From positions 62,001 to 126,000 of the forward strand of contig NZ_NFZQ01000001.1 of the NCBI RefSeq assembly GCF_002165135.1: a DNA stretch of 64,000 nucleotides, in the 5' to 3' direction. Positions 1-8,675 of the stretch are shown in pieces. The position numbers were made by a program, and so were the translations under genes. The notes below the pieces were generated by a model, which saw only the letters and a program-made list of their open reading frames with translations, did not search any database and was not told where the DNA came from. This stretch comes from Pseudomonas sp. SID14000. Its GTDB lineage: Bacteria > Pseudomonadota > Gammaproteobacteria > Pseudomonadales > Pseudomonadaceae. The first letter of the stretch is position 1, and every line of letters begins with the position of its first letter.

Positions 1-533
1 AAGCCCTGCTGCATGCGCACCTGGCCGATACCACCACAAGTCGGGCAGGTGGACGGGGTCGACCCCTTCTTGGCACCAGAGCCATCGCAAGGCTGGCAGT
101 TGACCAGGGTGGGCACACGGATGCTGACCGTAGTGCCACGCACCGCCTCTTCCAGGTTCAGCTCTAGGGTGTAGCGCAGGTCGCTACCACGCTGGGCGCC
201 GCCACGCGAGCCGCCGCGAGCGCCACCGAAGAAGTCGCTGAACACATCGCCGAAGATGTCGGAGAAGTTGGCACCGCCGAAACCGGCACCACCGCCACCC
301 ATGCTCGGGTCCACACCCGCATGACCGTACTGATCGAACGCAGCACGCTTGCTGGCGTCAGACAGCACTTCGTAGGCCTCGTTGGCCTCCTTGAACTTGT
401 CTTCCGACTCTTTGTCGCCTGGGTTGCGGTCCGGGTGGTACTTCATCGCCAGGCGACGGTAAGCCTTCTTGAGGTCTGATTCGCTGGCGCCGCGCTCGAC
501 ACCCAGTACCTCATAATAATCACGCTTGGACAT
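1..533 (-). CDS. dnaJ: Chaperone protein DnaJ (N-terminal part, runs off the window)
   Basis: Hsp40 co-chaperone that stimulates DnaK ATPase and delivers unfolded clients. The visible 177 codons start at the ATG at 531-533 ([17 protein letters not shown]). They show a complete J domain with the HPD tripeptide ([10 protein letters not shown]), then a Gly/Phe-rich linker ([20 protein letters not shown]), then the start of the zinc-finger domain (first repeats read CQPCDGSG and CPTCGGIG). The C-terminal substrate-binding domain lies outside the window. It follows dnaK on the same strand after about 196 bases. That spacer holds a hairpin (688-707, stem TCACCGCC/GGCGGTGA) without a T-run, so read-through from dnaK is plausible. 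Confidence 0.97.
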   Translation of the reverse strand, partial: MSKRDYYEVLGVERGASESDLKKAYRRLAMKYHPDRNPGDKESEDKFKEANEAYEVLSDASKRAAFDQYGHAGVDPSMGGGGAGFGGANFSDIFGDVFSDFFGGARGGSRGGAQRGSDLRYTLELNLEEAVRGTTVSIRVPTLVNCQPCDGSGAKKGSTPSTCPTCGGIGQVRMQQG

Positions 534-729
534 AGGTCATTTGCACCTTGTTGGGCGTCTGGCATCTGCGCCGCGCCATCAGCATCTGCCTTTCGCCCAC
601 AAGGCCCCTGACAGATGCTGTAAAAATTCTCGAATTCCAGATACGCCAACGCGGGAGCAAGCCCCCGCGCGGTGACATCCTACCAGCTCACCGCCAAACG
701 GCGGTGAACCGGCCGACAACATGCAGGGA

Positions 730-2655
730 TTACTGCTTGTTGTTGTCTTTCACTTCTTCAAACTCGGCGTCAACCACGTCATCGTGCTTGGCTTCCGGCT
801 CGGCCTGCTGCGCGCCGCCCTGAGGCTGTTCGGCCGACTGCTCGGCGTACATCTTCTGGGCAACCGGTGCCGAGACCTTGGACAGTTCTTCGACCTTGGC
901 ATCGATGGCGGCCTTGTCGTCGCCTTTGACAGCAGCTTCCAGGGCAACAACAGCAGCCTCGATGGCGGTTTTCTCTTCAGCGGTAACCTTGTCACCAGCG
1001 TCAGCGACCATCTTGCGGGTCGAGTGCACCAGCGCGTCACCCTGGTTACGGGCAGCGGCCAGCTCTTCGAACTTGCGGTCTTCCTCGGCGTTGGCCTCGG
1101 CGTCACGCACCATGCGCTCGATTTCTTCGTCCGACAGGCCGGAGTTGGCCTTGATCACGATCGACTGCGACTTGCCGGTGGCCTTATCTTTGGCGCTGAC
1201 GTGCAGGATGCCGTTGGCATCGATGTCGAAGGTTACTTCGATCTGAGGCACGCCACGCGGAGCCGGCGGAATGTCAGCCAGGTCGAACTTGCCCAGCGAC
1301 TTGTTCTGTGCAGCCTGCTTGCGCTCACCCTGCAGCACGTGAATGGTCACGGCGCCCTGGTTGTCGTCGGCAGTCGAGAACACCTGCGACTTCTTGGTCG
1401 GAATGGTGGTGTTCTTCTCGATCAGCGAAGTCATCACGCCACCCATGGTTTCGATACCCAGGGTCAGCGGGCTGACGTCCAGCAGCAGTACGTCTTTCAC
1501 GTCACCGGCCAGCACGGCACCCTGGATGGCAGCACCCATGGCCACGGCTTCGTCTGGGTTGACGTCCTTGCGCGCTTCCTTGCCGAAGAAGTCGGCAACG
1601 GCTTTCTGTACCAGTGGCATACGGGTCTGGCCACCGACCAGGATCACATCGTCGATCTTGCTGGCATCGATGCCGGCGTCTTTCAGAGCGATGCGGCAAG
1701 GCTCGATGGTACGGGTGACCAGGTCTTCGACCAGCGACTCCAGCTTGGCGCGGGAGATTTTCACGTTCAGGTGCTTCGGACCGGTAGCGTCTGCAGTGAT
1801 GTACGGCAGGTTGACGTCGGTCGACTGAGCGGAGGACAGCTCGATCTTGGCCTTTTCAGCGGCTTCTTTCAGACGCTGCAGCGCCAGCGGATCGTTCTTC
1901 AGGTCCATGCCGGACTCTTTCTTGAACTCGTCGACGAGGTAGTCGATCAGGCGCATGTCGAAGTCTTCGCCACCCAGGAAGGTGTCGCCGTTGGTGGCCA
2001 GTACTTCGAACTGGTGCTCACCGTCGACTTCGGCGATTTCGATGACCGAAACGTCGAAGGTACCACCACCCAGGTCATAAACGATGACGGTGTGGTCGCC
2101 CTTGGCCTTGTCCATGCCGTAAGCCAGTGCAGCGGCAGTCGGCTCGTTGATGATACGTTTTACGTCCAGGCCAGCGATACGACCGGCATCTTTGGTGGCC
2201 TGACGCTGGCTGTCGTTGAAGTAGGCCGGAACGGTGATGACAGCTTCGGTAACTGGCTCGCCGAGGTAATCTTCGGCGGTTTTCTTCATTTTCTTCAGGA
2301 CTTCAGCACTGATTTGCGGCGGAGCCATGTCCTTGCCGCTGGCCTGCACCCAGGCGTCGCCGTTGCTGGCCTTGACGATCTTGTAAGGCACCAGCTTGAT
2401 GTCTTTTTGCACCACGTCTTCTTCGAAGCGGCGGCCGATCAGGCGCTTCACTGCGAACAGAGTGTTGTGCGGATTGGTGACCGCCTGACGCTTGGCCGAC
2501 TGCCCTACCAGGATTTCGCCGTCGTTGGCGTAGGCCACGATCGACGGGGTGGTACGCGCACCTTCGGCGTTCTCGATGACTTTGACGTTACCGTTTTCCA
2601 GCACAGAGACGCACGAGTTGGTGGTCCCCAGGTCGATACCGATGATTTTACCCAT
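730..2655 (-). CDS. dnaK: Molecular chaperone DnaK (Hsp70)
   Basis: ATP-dependent cytosolic Hsp70 chaperone working with DnaJ and GrpE. The 641-residue length is standard. The nucleotide-binding domain opens with [13 protein letters not shown] and contains [12 protein letters not shown] and [10 protein letters not shown]. The substrate-binding domain includes [13 protein letters not shown]. The tail is rich in Gln/Ala and ends [11 protein letters not shown], close to the usual Hsp70 EEVD-like acidic end. The ATG at 2653-2655 is preceded by GGGAGAG on the minus strand, a strong ribosome binding site. It lies between grpE (upstream) and dnaJ (downstream) and has its own sigma-32 promoter overlapping the grpE stop. 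Confidence 0.99.
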   Translation of the reverse strand: MGKIIGIDLGTTNSCVSVLENGNVKVIENAEGARTTPSIVAYANDGEILVGQSAKRQAVTNPHNTLFAVKRLIGRRFEEDVVQKDIKLVPYKIVKASNGDAWVQASGKDMAPPQISAEVLKKMKKTAEDYLGEPVTEAVITVPAYFNDSQRQATKDAGRIAGLDVKRIINEPTAAALAYGMDKAKGDHTVIVYDLGGGTFDVSVIEIAEVDGEHQFEVLATNGDTFLGGEDFDMRLIDYLVDEFKKESGMDLKNDPLALQRLKEAAEKAKIELSSAQSTDVNLPYITADATGPKHLNVKISRAKLESLVEDLVTRTIEPCRIALKDAGIDASKIDDVILVGGQTRMPLVQKAVADFFGKEARKDVNPDEAVAMGAAIQGAVLAGDVKDVLLLDVSPLTLGIETMGGVMTSLIEKNTTIPTKKSQVFSTADDNQGAVTIHVLQGERKQAAQNKSLGKFDLADIPPAPRGVPQIEVTFDIDANGILHVSAKDKATGKSQSIVIKANSGLSDEEIERMVRDAEANAEEDRKFEELAAARNQGDALVHSTRKMVADAGDKVTAEEKTAIEAAVVALEAAVKGDDKAAIDAKVEELSKVSAPVAQKMYAEQSAEQPQGGAQQAEPEAKHDDVVDAEFEEVKDNNKQ

Positions 2656-2733
2656 GTTAACTCTCCCGAAACTTGAATTTGGTAGCAGCGACTACTTTGG
2701 CCAACTGCGGTAATACTTGAAGGCTTGACACCT

Positions 2734-2761
2734 AGATGGGGATGCCCCGAAGGATTTCAAG
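2734..2761 (-). promoter_or_regulatory. Sigma-32 heat-shock promoter of dnaK
   Basis: Minus-strand sequence reads CTTGAAA (2755-2761), a 13-base spacer, then CCCCATCT (2734-2741). This is a full match to the sigma-32 consensus CTTGAAA-N(12-15)-CCCCATNT. The -35 box overlaps the grpE stop codon (2757-2759). dnaK can therefore be transcribed independently of grpE under heat shock. Confidence 0.88.
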
Positions 2762-3314
2762 CCTTTTCATTGATCGAAGGTTGCGCGGCGCTCGGCGCCT
2801 TGCTGACCACCACCATGGCGGGGCGCAGCAGGCGGCCGTTGAGCAGGTAACCCTTCTGGAACACGTTCAGCACGCTGTTCGGCTCTACCTCGCTGTTTTC
2901 CTGCATGGCCATTGCCTGGTGGTGCTCAGGGTTGAAAGGCTGGCCGTGCGGATCGACAGCTTCAAGGTTGTAGCGCTTGAGGGTGTCCTGGAACATCTTC
3001 AGGGTCAGTTCGACGCCCTCGCGGATCTGCTTGACGTGCTCATCGTCGGCACTGGAGTGCGCCAGGGCCAGCTCCAGGCTGTCGATCACCGGCAGCAGGT
3101 CGCTGGAGAACTTCTCCAGGGCGAACTTGTGGGCCTTCTCGACATCCTGTTCTGCGCGGCGACGAATATTCTGCACATCGGCAACGGCGCGCAGCGCCTG
3201 ATCCTTGGCCGCGGCCAGCTGCTCCTCGAGTTCAAGGACGCGGGCGTCGGCAGCGTTACCTGCACCGGTCTCTTCGACGTTAAGGTCTTTCTCGTTCAGC
3301 TGTTCGTCAGCCAT
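2757..3314 (-). CDS. grpE: Nucleotide exchange factor GrpE
   Basis: Cytosolic nucleotide exchange factor for DnaK. From the ATG at 3312-3314 ([17 protein letters not shown]) it is 185 residues. A longer frame adds six residues, but GGAGAG sits correctly upstream of this ATG. The N-terminal half is a predicted coiled coil ([20 protein letters not shown]). The family core follows: [28 protein letters not shown] and the C-terminal beta domain with [10 protein letters not shown] and [19 protein letters not shown]. It is the first gene of the grpE-dnaK-dnaJ heat-shock block and is divergent from recN. Confidence 0.98.
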   Translation of the reverse strand: MADEQLNEKDLNVEETGAGNAADARVLELEEQLAAAKDQALRAVADVQNIRRRAEQDVEKAHKFALEKFSSDLLPVIDSLELALAHSSADDEHVKQIREGVELTLKMFQDTLKRYNLEAVDPHGQPFNPEHHQAMAMQENSEVEPNSVLNVFQKGYLLNGRLLRPAMVVVSKAPSAAQPSINEKA

Positions 3315-3372
3315 GGGGTCTCTCCTGCGCAATTTTGTGGACTGCGAGCCTGGCTCGCCTTGGATGTCGGCT

Positions 3373-3400
3373 ATATGGGGCCGGAAAAACCAGCTTCAAG
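3373..3400 (-). promoter_or_regulatory. Sigma-32 heat-shock promoter of grpE
   Basis: On the minus strand CTTGAAG (3394-3400) is followed by 13 bases and CCCCATAT (3373-3380), one mismatch from the sigma-32 consensus. It lies about 59 bases upstream of the grpE ATG in the grpE/recN divergent spacer. Confidence 0.88.
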
Positions 3401-3466
3401 GGGCAAGGTGGTTTTCCCGGCCGCAACAGAATCTGCCAAGGGGCATTGGCAGCCCTGAAAAAAGTA

Positions 3467-3482
3467 CTGTATAAATAACCAG
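3467..3482 (+). promoter_or_regulatory. LexA-binding SOS box upstream of recN
   Basis: CTGTATAAATAACCAG matches the gammaproteobacterial LexA operator (CTGT-N8-ACAG type, here CTG-N10-CAG with the AT-rich core). It ends 23 bases before the recN start. recN is a classic LexA regulon member, so this is the expected location. Confidence 0.85.
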
Positions 3483-3505
3483 ACCTGACTTTCGGGAGCC
3501 GCCCC

Positions 3506-5179
3506 ATGCTGGTGCACTTGTCCATTCACAACTACGCCATCGTCGAGCATCTCGACCTCGAGATCGCCCGCGGCATGTCTGTCATCACCGGTGAAACTGG
3601 CGCCGGCAAGTCGATCATGCTCGACGCCCTCGGTCTGGCCCTGGGCGACCGGGCCGACAGTGGCGTTGTACGCCCCGGCACGGACAAGGCAGACATCCTC
3701 GCTACCTTCGACCTGGTGGACATCCCCGAGGCGCATGCCTGGCTGGCCGAACGCGACCTGGACAATGACGGCCTGTGCATCCTGCGCCGGGTGATCACCG
3801 CCGAAGGCCGCAGCCGCGGCTACATCAATGGCACGCCCTGCCCGCTCGGAGACCTCAAAGCGCTGGGCGAACTGCTGATCGATATCCACAGCCAGCACGA
3901 GCACCAGTCGCTGCTCAAGACCGACACCCATCGCCGCCTGCTCGACGAGTACGCAGGCGCCATCGACCTGGCCCGCCAGGTGCAACTGGCGGCCAAGCGC
4001 TGGAACCAGACCCGCCTGGAGCTGGAGCGCCTGTCCAACTCCGGCGATGAACAGCGCGCCCGCCATCAACTGCTGAGCTACCAGCTGGAAGAACTGGACA
4101 ACCTCGGCCTGGGCGAACACGAGCTGGAGCAACTGGAGCAGGAACACAAGAACCTGACCAGCGCCGAAGCCCTGTTCGGCATTTGCCGCCAGGTCATCGA
4201 CCAGTGCAGCGAAAGCGATTCGGGCAATGTGCTCAGCGCCCTCACCTCCTGCCTCAACCGCCTGGGTGCCGCCACCAACTCGCCCAAGGCACTGGGCGAA
4301 GCGGCCAACCTGATCGCCAGCGCGCAGATTCAGGTCGAGGAGGCCGTGGGCGAGCTCAACCGCTTCCTCGACAACTTCGACGCCGACCCCATGCGCCTGC
4401 AGGCACTGGAAGAGCGCCTCGACACCATCTATACGCTGGCGCGCAAACACCGCGTGCACCCCACCGAACTGCCCCACCTGCAGCAGCAACTGATGGAAGA
4501 GCTGGAAGGCCTGAACGCCAGTGACGAGTCGATCGAGCAACTGGGTGAAGAGCTGGCCGCCTTCGCCCAGCATTATAAAGAGAAGGCTCGCGAGCTCAGT
4601 GCACTGCGCCAACAGGCTGCCCAGCAGTTGGCGGTGGCCGTCGAGCAGGAAATCCAGCGCCTGGGCATGCCCGGCGGCCGCTTCTGCATCGCACTCACGC
4701 CCAATGAGGGCGCAGACCTGTCGCCCCATGGCCTGGAGCAGATCGAGCTACTGGTCAGCGCCAACCCCGGCCAGCCGCTCAAGGGCTTGGCCAAGGTGGC
4801 CTCAGGCGGCGAACTGTCCCGCATCAGCCTGGCGATTCAGGTGATTACCGCGCAGACCTCGCGCATTCCCACATTGGTGTTCGACGAAGTCGACGTGGGT
4901 ATCGGCGGGCCTACTGCCGAAATTGTCGGTCAACTGCTGCGCCGCCTGGGCGAGCGCGGCCAGGTGCTGACCGTGACCCACCTACCGCAGGTGGCGGCAC
5001 AAGGGCATCACCACCTGTTCGTGCACAAGGTGCGCAACAGCGACACTACCCACACCGCCGTGGCCAACCTGGGCAAACGCGAGCGGGTGGAGGAAGTGGC
5101 GCGGATGCTGGGCGGCATCGACCTGACCAAGGAATCCCTGGCGCATGCGCGCAAGATGGTGGTAAGCGGCAAGGCCTGA
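3506..5179 (+). CDS. recN: DNA repair protein RecN
   Basis: SMC-like ATPase of double-strand break repair. The protein has 557 residues, typical of the family. Walker A is in the N-terminal head (GETGAGKS, about residues 29-36). Long coiled-coil arms fill the middle (ELEQLEQEHKNLT, HLQQQLMEELEGL). The C-terminal head carries the signature and Walker B (VASGGELSRISLAIQ, then LVFDEVDVGIGG) and an H-loop-like TVTHLPQVAAQGH. The start MLVHLSIHNYAIVEHLDLE follows GGGAG at a good distance. A LexA box lies immediately upstream, so SOS induction is expected. Confidence 0.98.
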   Translation: MLVHLSIHNYAIVEHLDLEIARGMSVITGETGAGKSIMLDALGLALGDRADSGVVRPGTDKADILATFDLVDIPEAHAWLAERDLDNDGLCILRRVITAEGRSRGYINGTPCPLGDLKALGELLIDIHSQHEHQSLLKTDTHRRLLDEYAGAIDLARQVQLAAKRWNQTRLELERLSNSGDEQRARHQLLSYQLEELDNLGLGEHELEQLEQEHKNLTSAEALFGICRQVIDQCSESDSGNVLSALTSCLNRLGAATNSPKALGEAANLIASAQIQVEEAVGELNRFLDNFDADPMRLQALEERLDTIYTLARKHRVHPTELPHLQQQLMEELEGLNASDESIEQLGEELAAFAQHYKEKARELSALRQQAAQQLAVAVEQEIQRLGMPGGRFCIALTPNEGADLSPHGLEQIELLVSANPGQPLKGLAKVASGGELSRISLAIQVITAQTSRIPTLVFDEVDVGIGGPTAEIVGQLLRRLGERGQVLTVTHLPQVAAQGHHHLFVHKVRNSDTTHTAVANLGKRERVEEVARMLGGIDLTKESLAHARKMVVSGKA

Positions 5180-5223
5180 ACCCCTCCCACAGGATATTCA
5201 CCGGACCTGAAACCTGCGCAATA

Positions 5224-5259
5224 CCTGTGGGAGCGGGCTTACCCGCGAAGAGGCCGGCA
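5224..5259 (+). repeat. REP element (single)
   Basis: CCTGTGGGAGCGGGCTTACC followed by CGCGAAGAGGCCGGCA. This is the imperfect palindromic REP unit that recurs at eight other loci in this window. It lies in the convergent recN/fur spacer. Confidence 0.85.
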
Positions 5260-5291
5260 CAAACGACTCAGCTCTCAGCCTCAAAAAGCAC

Positions 5292-5315
5292 AAAGGCGAC
5301 CCGAAGGTCGCCTTT
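5292..5315. terminator. Bidirectional terminator between recN and fur
   Basis: Perfect hairpin AAAGGCGACC-CGAA-GGTCGCCTTT lies 24 bases beyond the fur stop. A-rich flanks give a T-rich tail on the fur strand (TTTGTGCTTTTT). It probably ends fur transcripts and may also stop recN read-through. Confidence 0.75.
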
Positions 5316-5339
5316 GCCATTCATAACGATAAAAAATCG

Positions 5340-5744
5340 TTACTTCTTTTTACGCACGTACAGGACCAGATTGTGGTCCACCAGCTCGTAGCCATGCTCG
5401 GCCACGATTTCGCGCTGGCGCTTCTCGATCTCAGCATCCATGAATTCGATAACTTCACTGGTCTCCACGTTAACCATATGGTCGTGGTGACCACCATCTG
5501 CCAGCTCGAACACCGCATGACCGCCGTCGAAGTTGTGGCGAACCACCAGACCCGCCGCTTCGAACTGGGTCAGCACGCGATAGACGGTGGCCAGCCCCAC
5601 GTCCTCGCCAGCCTCCATCAGCGCCTTGTAGACATCCTCGGCGCTCATGTGACGCTGCTCCGTGGAGTCGAGCATCTGAAGGATCTTGACTCGAGGCAGG
5701 GTCACCTTGAGACCGGCTTTGCGCAATTCGCTATTTTCAACCAT
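5340..5744 (-). CDS. fur: Ferric uptake regulator Fur
   Basis: Fe(II)-dependent repressor of iron acquisition genes. The ATG at 5742-5744 gives 134 residues (MVENSELRKAGLKVTLPRVK), the usual Pseudomonas length; a longer in-frame extension has no support. The winged-helix DNA-binding domain spans about residues 1-83 (HMSAEDVYKAL, GLATVYRVLTQFE). The dimerisation domain holds the metal-binding cluster HHDH (86-89). The protein contains no cysteine, so the CxxC structural zinc site of E. coli Fur is absent. It is divergent from bamE. Confidence 0.98.
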   Translation of the reverse strand: MVENSELRKAGLKVTLPRVKILQMLDSTEQRHMSAEDVYKALMEAGEDVGLATVYRVLTQFEAAGLVVRHNFDGGHAVFELADGGHHDHMVNVETSEVIEFMDAEIEKRQREIVAEHGYELVDHNLVLYVRKKK

Positions 5745-5841
5745 GGTCAGCTTTCTCGCCGATGCTGCTTCGCAGCTTCTCTTAATACGGGTATGATCGG
5801 GGTTTACGTTGTCCAGCCAAGATAGTGGAAGTCGCCCACCG

Positions 5842-6375
5842 ATGCAAAACACCAAGCTCTTGCTAACCAGCCTCACCCTAGTGGGACTGCTCGCACTCGC
5901 CGGTTGCTCGTTTCCCGGGGTTTACAAAATCGACATCCAGCAGGGCAATGTCGTTACGCAAGACATGATAGACCAATTGCGTCCCGGAATGACCCGCCGA
6001 CAAGTAAGGTTTATCATGGGCAACCCGCTGATCCAGGACACCTTCAACACCAACCGCTGGGATTACCTGTACAGCCTGCAACCAGGCGGCGGCAAACGTC
6101 AGCAAGAACGCATGAGCGTGTTCTTCAACGAGAGCGATCAACTGGTCAGCCTGTCTGGCGACTTCATGCCAGGCGTCAGCCGCGACCAGGAAATCCTCGG
6201 CGGCAGCGGCGACACCACGGTCAGCCCGGCCAACCAGCCAGAGCAGCCAACCGTGCAGCCTGAAGAAAAACCAGCCAAGCCAGGCTCGGTTGAAGAAGCC
6301 ATCCAGCGCGAGATCGACACCATCGAGACCACCCCGGTCCCGACTCCGGCTCCGCTGGAAACATCGCCTCAGTAA
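5842..6375 (+). CDS. bamE: Outer membrane assembly lipoprotein BamE (OmlA)
   Basis: Lipoprotein subunit of the BAM complex, which inserts beta-barrel proteins into the outer membrane. The ATG at 5842 ([20 protein letters not shown]) gives 177 residues with a lipobox LAGC ending at Cys22. The SmpA/OmlA core follows ([32 protein letters not shown]). The C-terminal tail is Pro/Glu-rich and probably disordered ([17 protein letters not shown]). The divergent fur-omlA arrangement is typical of Pseudomonas. Confidence 0.96.
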   Translation: MQNTKLLLTSLTLVGLLALAGCSFPGVYKIDIQQGNVVTQDMIDQLRPGMTRRQVRFIMGNPLIQDTFNTNRWDYLYSLQPGGGKRQQERMSVFFNESDQLVSLSGDFMPGVSRDQEILGGSGDTTVSPANQPEQPTVQPEEKPAKPGSVEEAIQREIDTIETTPVPTPAPLETSPQ

Positions 6376-6391
6376 GCGGCGAGCAGTTACA

Positions 6392-6420
6392 AAAAAGCCC
6401 GGACCTGGTCCGGGCTTTTT
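6392..6420. terminator. Bidirectional terminator between bamE and ratA
   Basis: Stem AAAAAGCCCGGACC / GGTCCGGGCTTTTT with an A-run on one side and a T-run on the other. It is placed 17 bases after the bamE stop and 17 bases after the ratA stop on the opposite strand, so it can end both convergent transcripts. Confidence 0.9.
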
Positions 6421-6436
6421 GTTGCCGCTTTTTCAG

Positions 6437-6871
6437 TCAGGCATTCAGCTGCTTGGCACGCTGGCAGAACGCATCCACCAACGTATTGGCCGCCTGGTTG
6501 AACAGTGGCCCAAGGGTCGCGCGCACCAGCGGACCGGCGTAATCGAACGACAGGTCCAGGCTGATCTTGCAGGCCTTGTCACCCAGCGGTTTGAACACCC
6601 ACAGGCCATGCAACTGGGTAAACGGCCCCTCCTCCAGGTTCATCTCGATGGACTGCCCCGGCACCAGTACATTGCGCGTGACGAAGTGCTGGCTCATGCC
6701 GCCCTTGGCCACTTCAAGCTTGGCGCGCATGTGCGTGTCGCTGGCCTCGATCACTGTCGAAGCCGAGCACCAAGGCAGGAACTGCGGGTAGCTGGCCACA
6801 TCGTTGACCAGATCGTAGAGCGCCTGGGCAGGGTATGGCAGCAGGGCGGAGCGTTGAATATGGGTAGTCAT
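6437..6871 (-). CDS. ratA: RatA-type toxin / START-like ubiquinone-binding protein
   Basis: Member of the SRPBCC polyketide cyclase/START-like family next to smpB. E. coli RatA blocks 70S formation, and the eukaryotic homologue Coq10 binds ubiquinone. From the ATG at 6869-6871 ([20 protein letters not shown]) it is 144 residues. The family core includes [14 protein letters not shown] and the C-terminal helix [20 protein letters not shown]. It is divergent from smpB. No RnfH (RatB) gene lies between it and the terminator at 6392, although many relatives have one there. Confidence 0.92.
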   Translation of the reverse strand: MTTHIQRSALLPYPAQALYDLVNDVASYPQFLPWCSASTVIEASDTHMRAKLEVAKGGMSQHFVTRNVLVPGQSIEMNLEEGPFTQLHGLWVFKPLGDKACKISLDLSFDYAGPLVRATLGPLFNQAANTLVDAFCQRAKQLNA

Positions 6872-7018
6872 CCAGGCATCACTTCCAAGGCTGGGTGGCG
6901 GCGCTTCACAGCGTGCCGAATACAGGTTCTGTCCCCAAGACAGGGGCAGTATTGTCCGGTATTCATTGCGGTGGCTCAAGCACACCGAAATCCCGTAGCC
7001 GACGACGCGGCGACTGCC

Positions 7019-7024
7019 TATAAT
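7019..7024 (+). promoter_or_regulatory. TATAAT -10 box of smpB
   Basis: Perfect TATAAT whose last base is 10 bases before the smpB ATG at 7034. A transcript initiated from it would begin about 3-4 bases before the start codon and so be nearly leaderless. No convincing -35 is visible. Confidence 0.5.
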
Positions 7025-7033
7025 GCCGCCCCT

Positions 7034-7516
7034 ATGGCTAAGCAAAAGAAACATCCGACCGGGACCATCGCGCAGAACAAAAAGGCGCGACACGATTACT
7101 TCATCGAACACAAGTTCGAGGCCGGGCTGGTCCTGTCCGGCTGGGAAGTAAAAAGCCTGCGAGCCGGCAAGGCGCACCTGACTGACAGCTACGTGCTGCT
7201 GAAGGACGGTGAAGCCTGGCTGTTCGGCAGCCACATTACCCCGCTGACCACGGCCAGCACCCACGTCATCGCCGACCCCATCCGCACCCGCAAGCTGCTG
7301 CTGAACAAGCGCGAGCTTGAGCGCCTGGAAGCGGCCGTGGCGCAGAAGGGCTACACCTGCGTGGCCTTGGCGCTGTACTGGAGCAAGCACCTGATCAAGT
7401 GCGAAATCGCGCTGGGCAAGGGCAAGAAGGAATTCGACAAGCGCGACACCATGCGCGAGCGCGATTCCAACCGCGAGCTGCAGCGGGCGGTGCGGAACAA
7501 GGGCAAGGAAGAGTAA
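7034..7516 (+). CDS. smpB: SsrA-binding protein SmpB
   Basis: Binds the tRNA-like domain of tmRNA and delivers it to stalled ribosomes for trans-translation. It has 160 residues starting [20 protein letters not shown]. The OB-fold core has the family signatures [20 protein letters not shown] and [19 protein letters not shown]. The basic C-terminal tail ([20 protein letters not shown]) is the part that probes the empty mRNA channel. Its partner RNA, ssrA, lies 7.5 kb downstream at 15039. No good Shine-Dalgarno sequence precedes the start. Confidence 0.98.
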   Translation: MAKQKKHPTGTIAQNKKARHDYFIEHKFEAGLVLSGWEVKSLRAGKAHLTDSYVLLKDGEAWLFGSHITPLTTASTHVIADPIRTRKLLLNKRELERLEAAVAQKGYTCVALALYWSKHLIKCEIALGKGKKEFDKRDTMRERDSNRELQRAVRNKGKEE

Positions 7517-7536
7517 TACCTCTTCTTCAGCCTGCT

Positions 7537-7634
7537 CCGGCCTCTTCGCGGGTAAACCCGCTCCCACAGGGTTAACACTGAGTTCAGATTCGGTGCCATC
7601 CCTGTGGGAGCGGGTTTACCCGCGAAGAGGCCAG
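7537..7634. repeat. REPIN: two inverted REP elements
   Basis: An inverted REP (CCGGCCTCTTCGCGGGTAAA onward, 7537-7570) and a direct copy (CCTGTGGGAGCGGGTTTACC onward, 7601-7634) flank 30 bases. Together they can form a large hairpin in the convergent smpB/lldR spacer and may act as a transcription boundary. Confidence 0.88.
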
Positions 7635-7651
7635 CATTGCCAATACAAATC

Positions 7652-8419
7652 TCAACGCCCGCTACGCCGCTCCGCCCGCGCCACTCGCTGCGCTTCTTCG
7701 TGCGCCTCTTCCAGCACCTCCTGCACATACAGAATGTGCCGGCTGGACACCTCCCGCGCATCCTCCGCCCTGCCCTCGACAATCGCCAGGTACAGTTCCC
7801 GGTGCTGACTGATCAGCATGTCCCGGGTCTCGGTCCGTTGCTGGTACATACCACCAATGTTGGTCACCACGTTGCGCTTGAGCAGGTCGAACAAGCCCCG
7901 GATGGTGTGCAGCAGTACGGCGTTATGGCTGGCTTCGGCAATCGCCAGATGGAAGCGCGCATCGGCCGCGCCCTCCTCCGCCCGGGTCACTTCGTCAGCC
8001 CTGGCATAGCAGTCCTGCAGCGCATCGAAGGCCGCCTTGAGCCGCGCCCGGTCCGGCTCGGTGGCGCGCCGAGCCGCGTAGTAGGCGCAGGACGCCTCCA
8101 GGGTATGGCGGAATTCGAGCAGGTCACGCTGCGCCTCGGCACTGTGCTCGAGCAACTGCAGCAACGGGTCACTGAAAGTAGAGCCCAGAGACTCGGCGAC
8201 AAAATTGCCCCCGCCCTGGCGGCTGACCAGCAACCCCTTGGCCACCAGCTTCTGGATCGCTTCACGCAGTGACGGGCGGGACACGCCGAACTGCTCGGCG
8301 AGGACGCGCTCGGCCGGCAGCCGCTGCCCCGAGGTCAGCGTGCCTTCCAGAATCATCCCCTCCAACCGATCGACAATGTCGTCGGACAGGCGCCGTTGGC
8401 GGACCTGATCAAAAACCAT
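7652..8419 (-). CDS. lldR: L-lactate-responsive regulator LldR (GntR/FadR family)
   Basis: FadR-subfamily GntR regulator of lactate utilisation. The ATG at 8417-8419 (MVFDQVRQRRLSDDIVDRLE) has GGAG eight bases upstream and gives 255 residues. The winged helix-turn-helix lies at about residues 10-75 (LPAERVLAEQFGVSRPSLRE, GLLVSRQGGGNFV). It is followed by an FCD all-helical effector domain (HLAIAEASHNAVLLHTIRGL, QHRELYLAIVEGRAEDAREV). It is divergent from lldP, with an inverted-repeat operator at 8614-8630. Confidence 0.93.
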   Translation of the reverse strand: MVFDQVRQRRLSDDIVDRLEGMILEGTLTSGQRLPAERVLAEQFGVSRPSLREAIQKLVAKGLLVSRQGGGNFVAESLGSTFSDPLLQLLEHSAEAQRDLLEFRHTLEASCAYYAARRATEPDRARLKAAFDALQDCYARADEVTRAEEGAADARFHLAIAEASHNAVLLHTIRGLFDLLKRNVVTNIGGMYQQRTETRDMLISQHRELYLAIVEGRAEDAREVSSRHILYVQEVLEEAHEEAQRVARAERRSGR

Positions 8420-8566
8420 CACATGCTCTCCACAAACCCCCGGCAAATTTCAGGGGGCCTCTATTCTCGCCGATCCAGGCCGCGCAAACACCCATCAGGC
8501 AACGATTTTCGCAACCCATCAGGCACCCACTCATCGGCACGCGACCAAAGTTTTGCACGGGACAAA

Positions 8567-8596
8567 TTGACACACCCACGAAGACGCTTTTAACCT
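8567..8596 (+). promoter_or_regulatory. Sigma-70-type promoter of lldP
   Basis: Perfect -35 TTGACA (8567-8572), an 18-base spacer and a weak -10 TAACCT (8591-8596). Transcription would start near 8603, just before the LldR operator palindrome. Repression by blocking initiation or early elongation is therefore plausible. Confidence 0.55.
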
Positions 8597-8613
8597 AGCG
8601 CCTAGCCATTGTA

Positions 8614-8630
8614 AATTGGTCTTACCAATT
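8614..8630. promoter_or_regulatory. LldR operator palindrome
   Basis: AATTGGT-CTT-ACCAATT is a perfect 7-bp inverted repeat. Its core TGGTCTTACCA fits the FadR-subfamily operator rule T-N-GT-N3-AC-N-A. It sits in the lldR/lldP divergent spacer, 45 bases before the lldP start. Confidence 0.82.
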
Positions 8631-8675
8631 ATCCAATGCCAGTGCCTGACCAACAACAATTAGGGGCCACCCCAT

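Noticed and set aside
721..2676. A 651-codon open frame on the plus strand opposite dnaK
   Set aside because: It is the mirror frame of a highly conserved, GC-rich gene; its protein has no recognisable domain and dnaK is certain.
3371..4729. Long minus-strand open frame opposite recN
   Set aside because: Antisense shadow; low-complexity Gly/Ala/Gln/Val protein without motifs, while recN on the other strand is complete.
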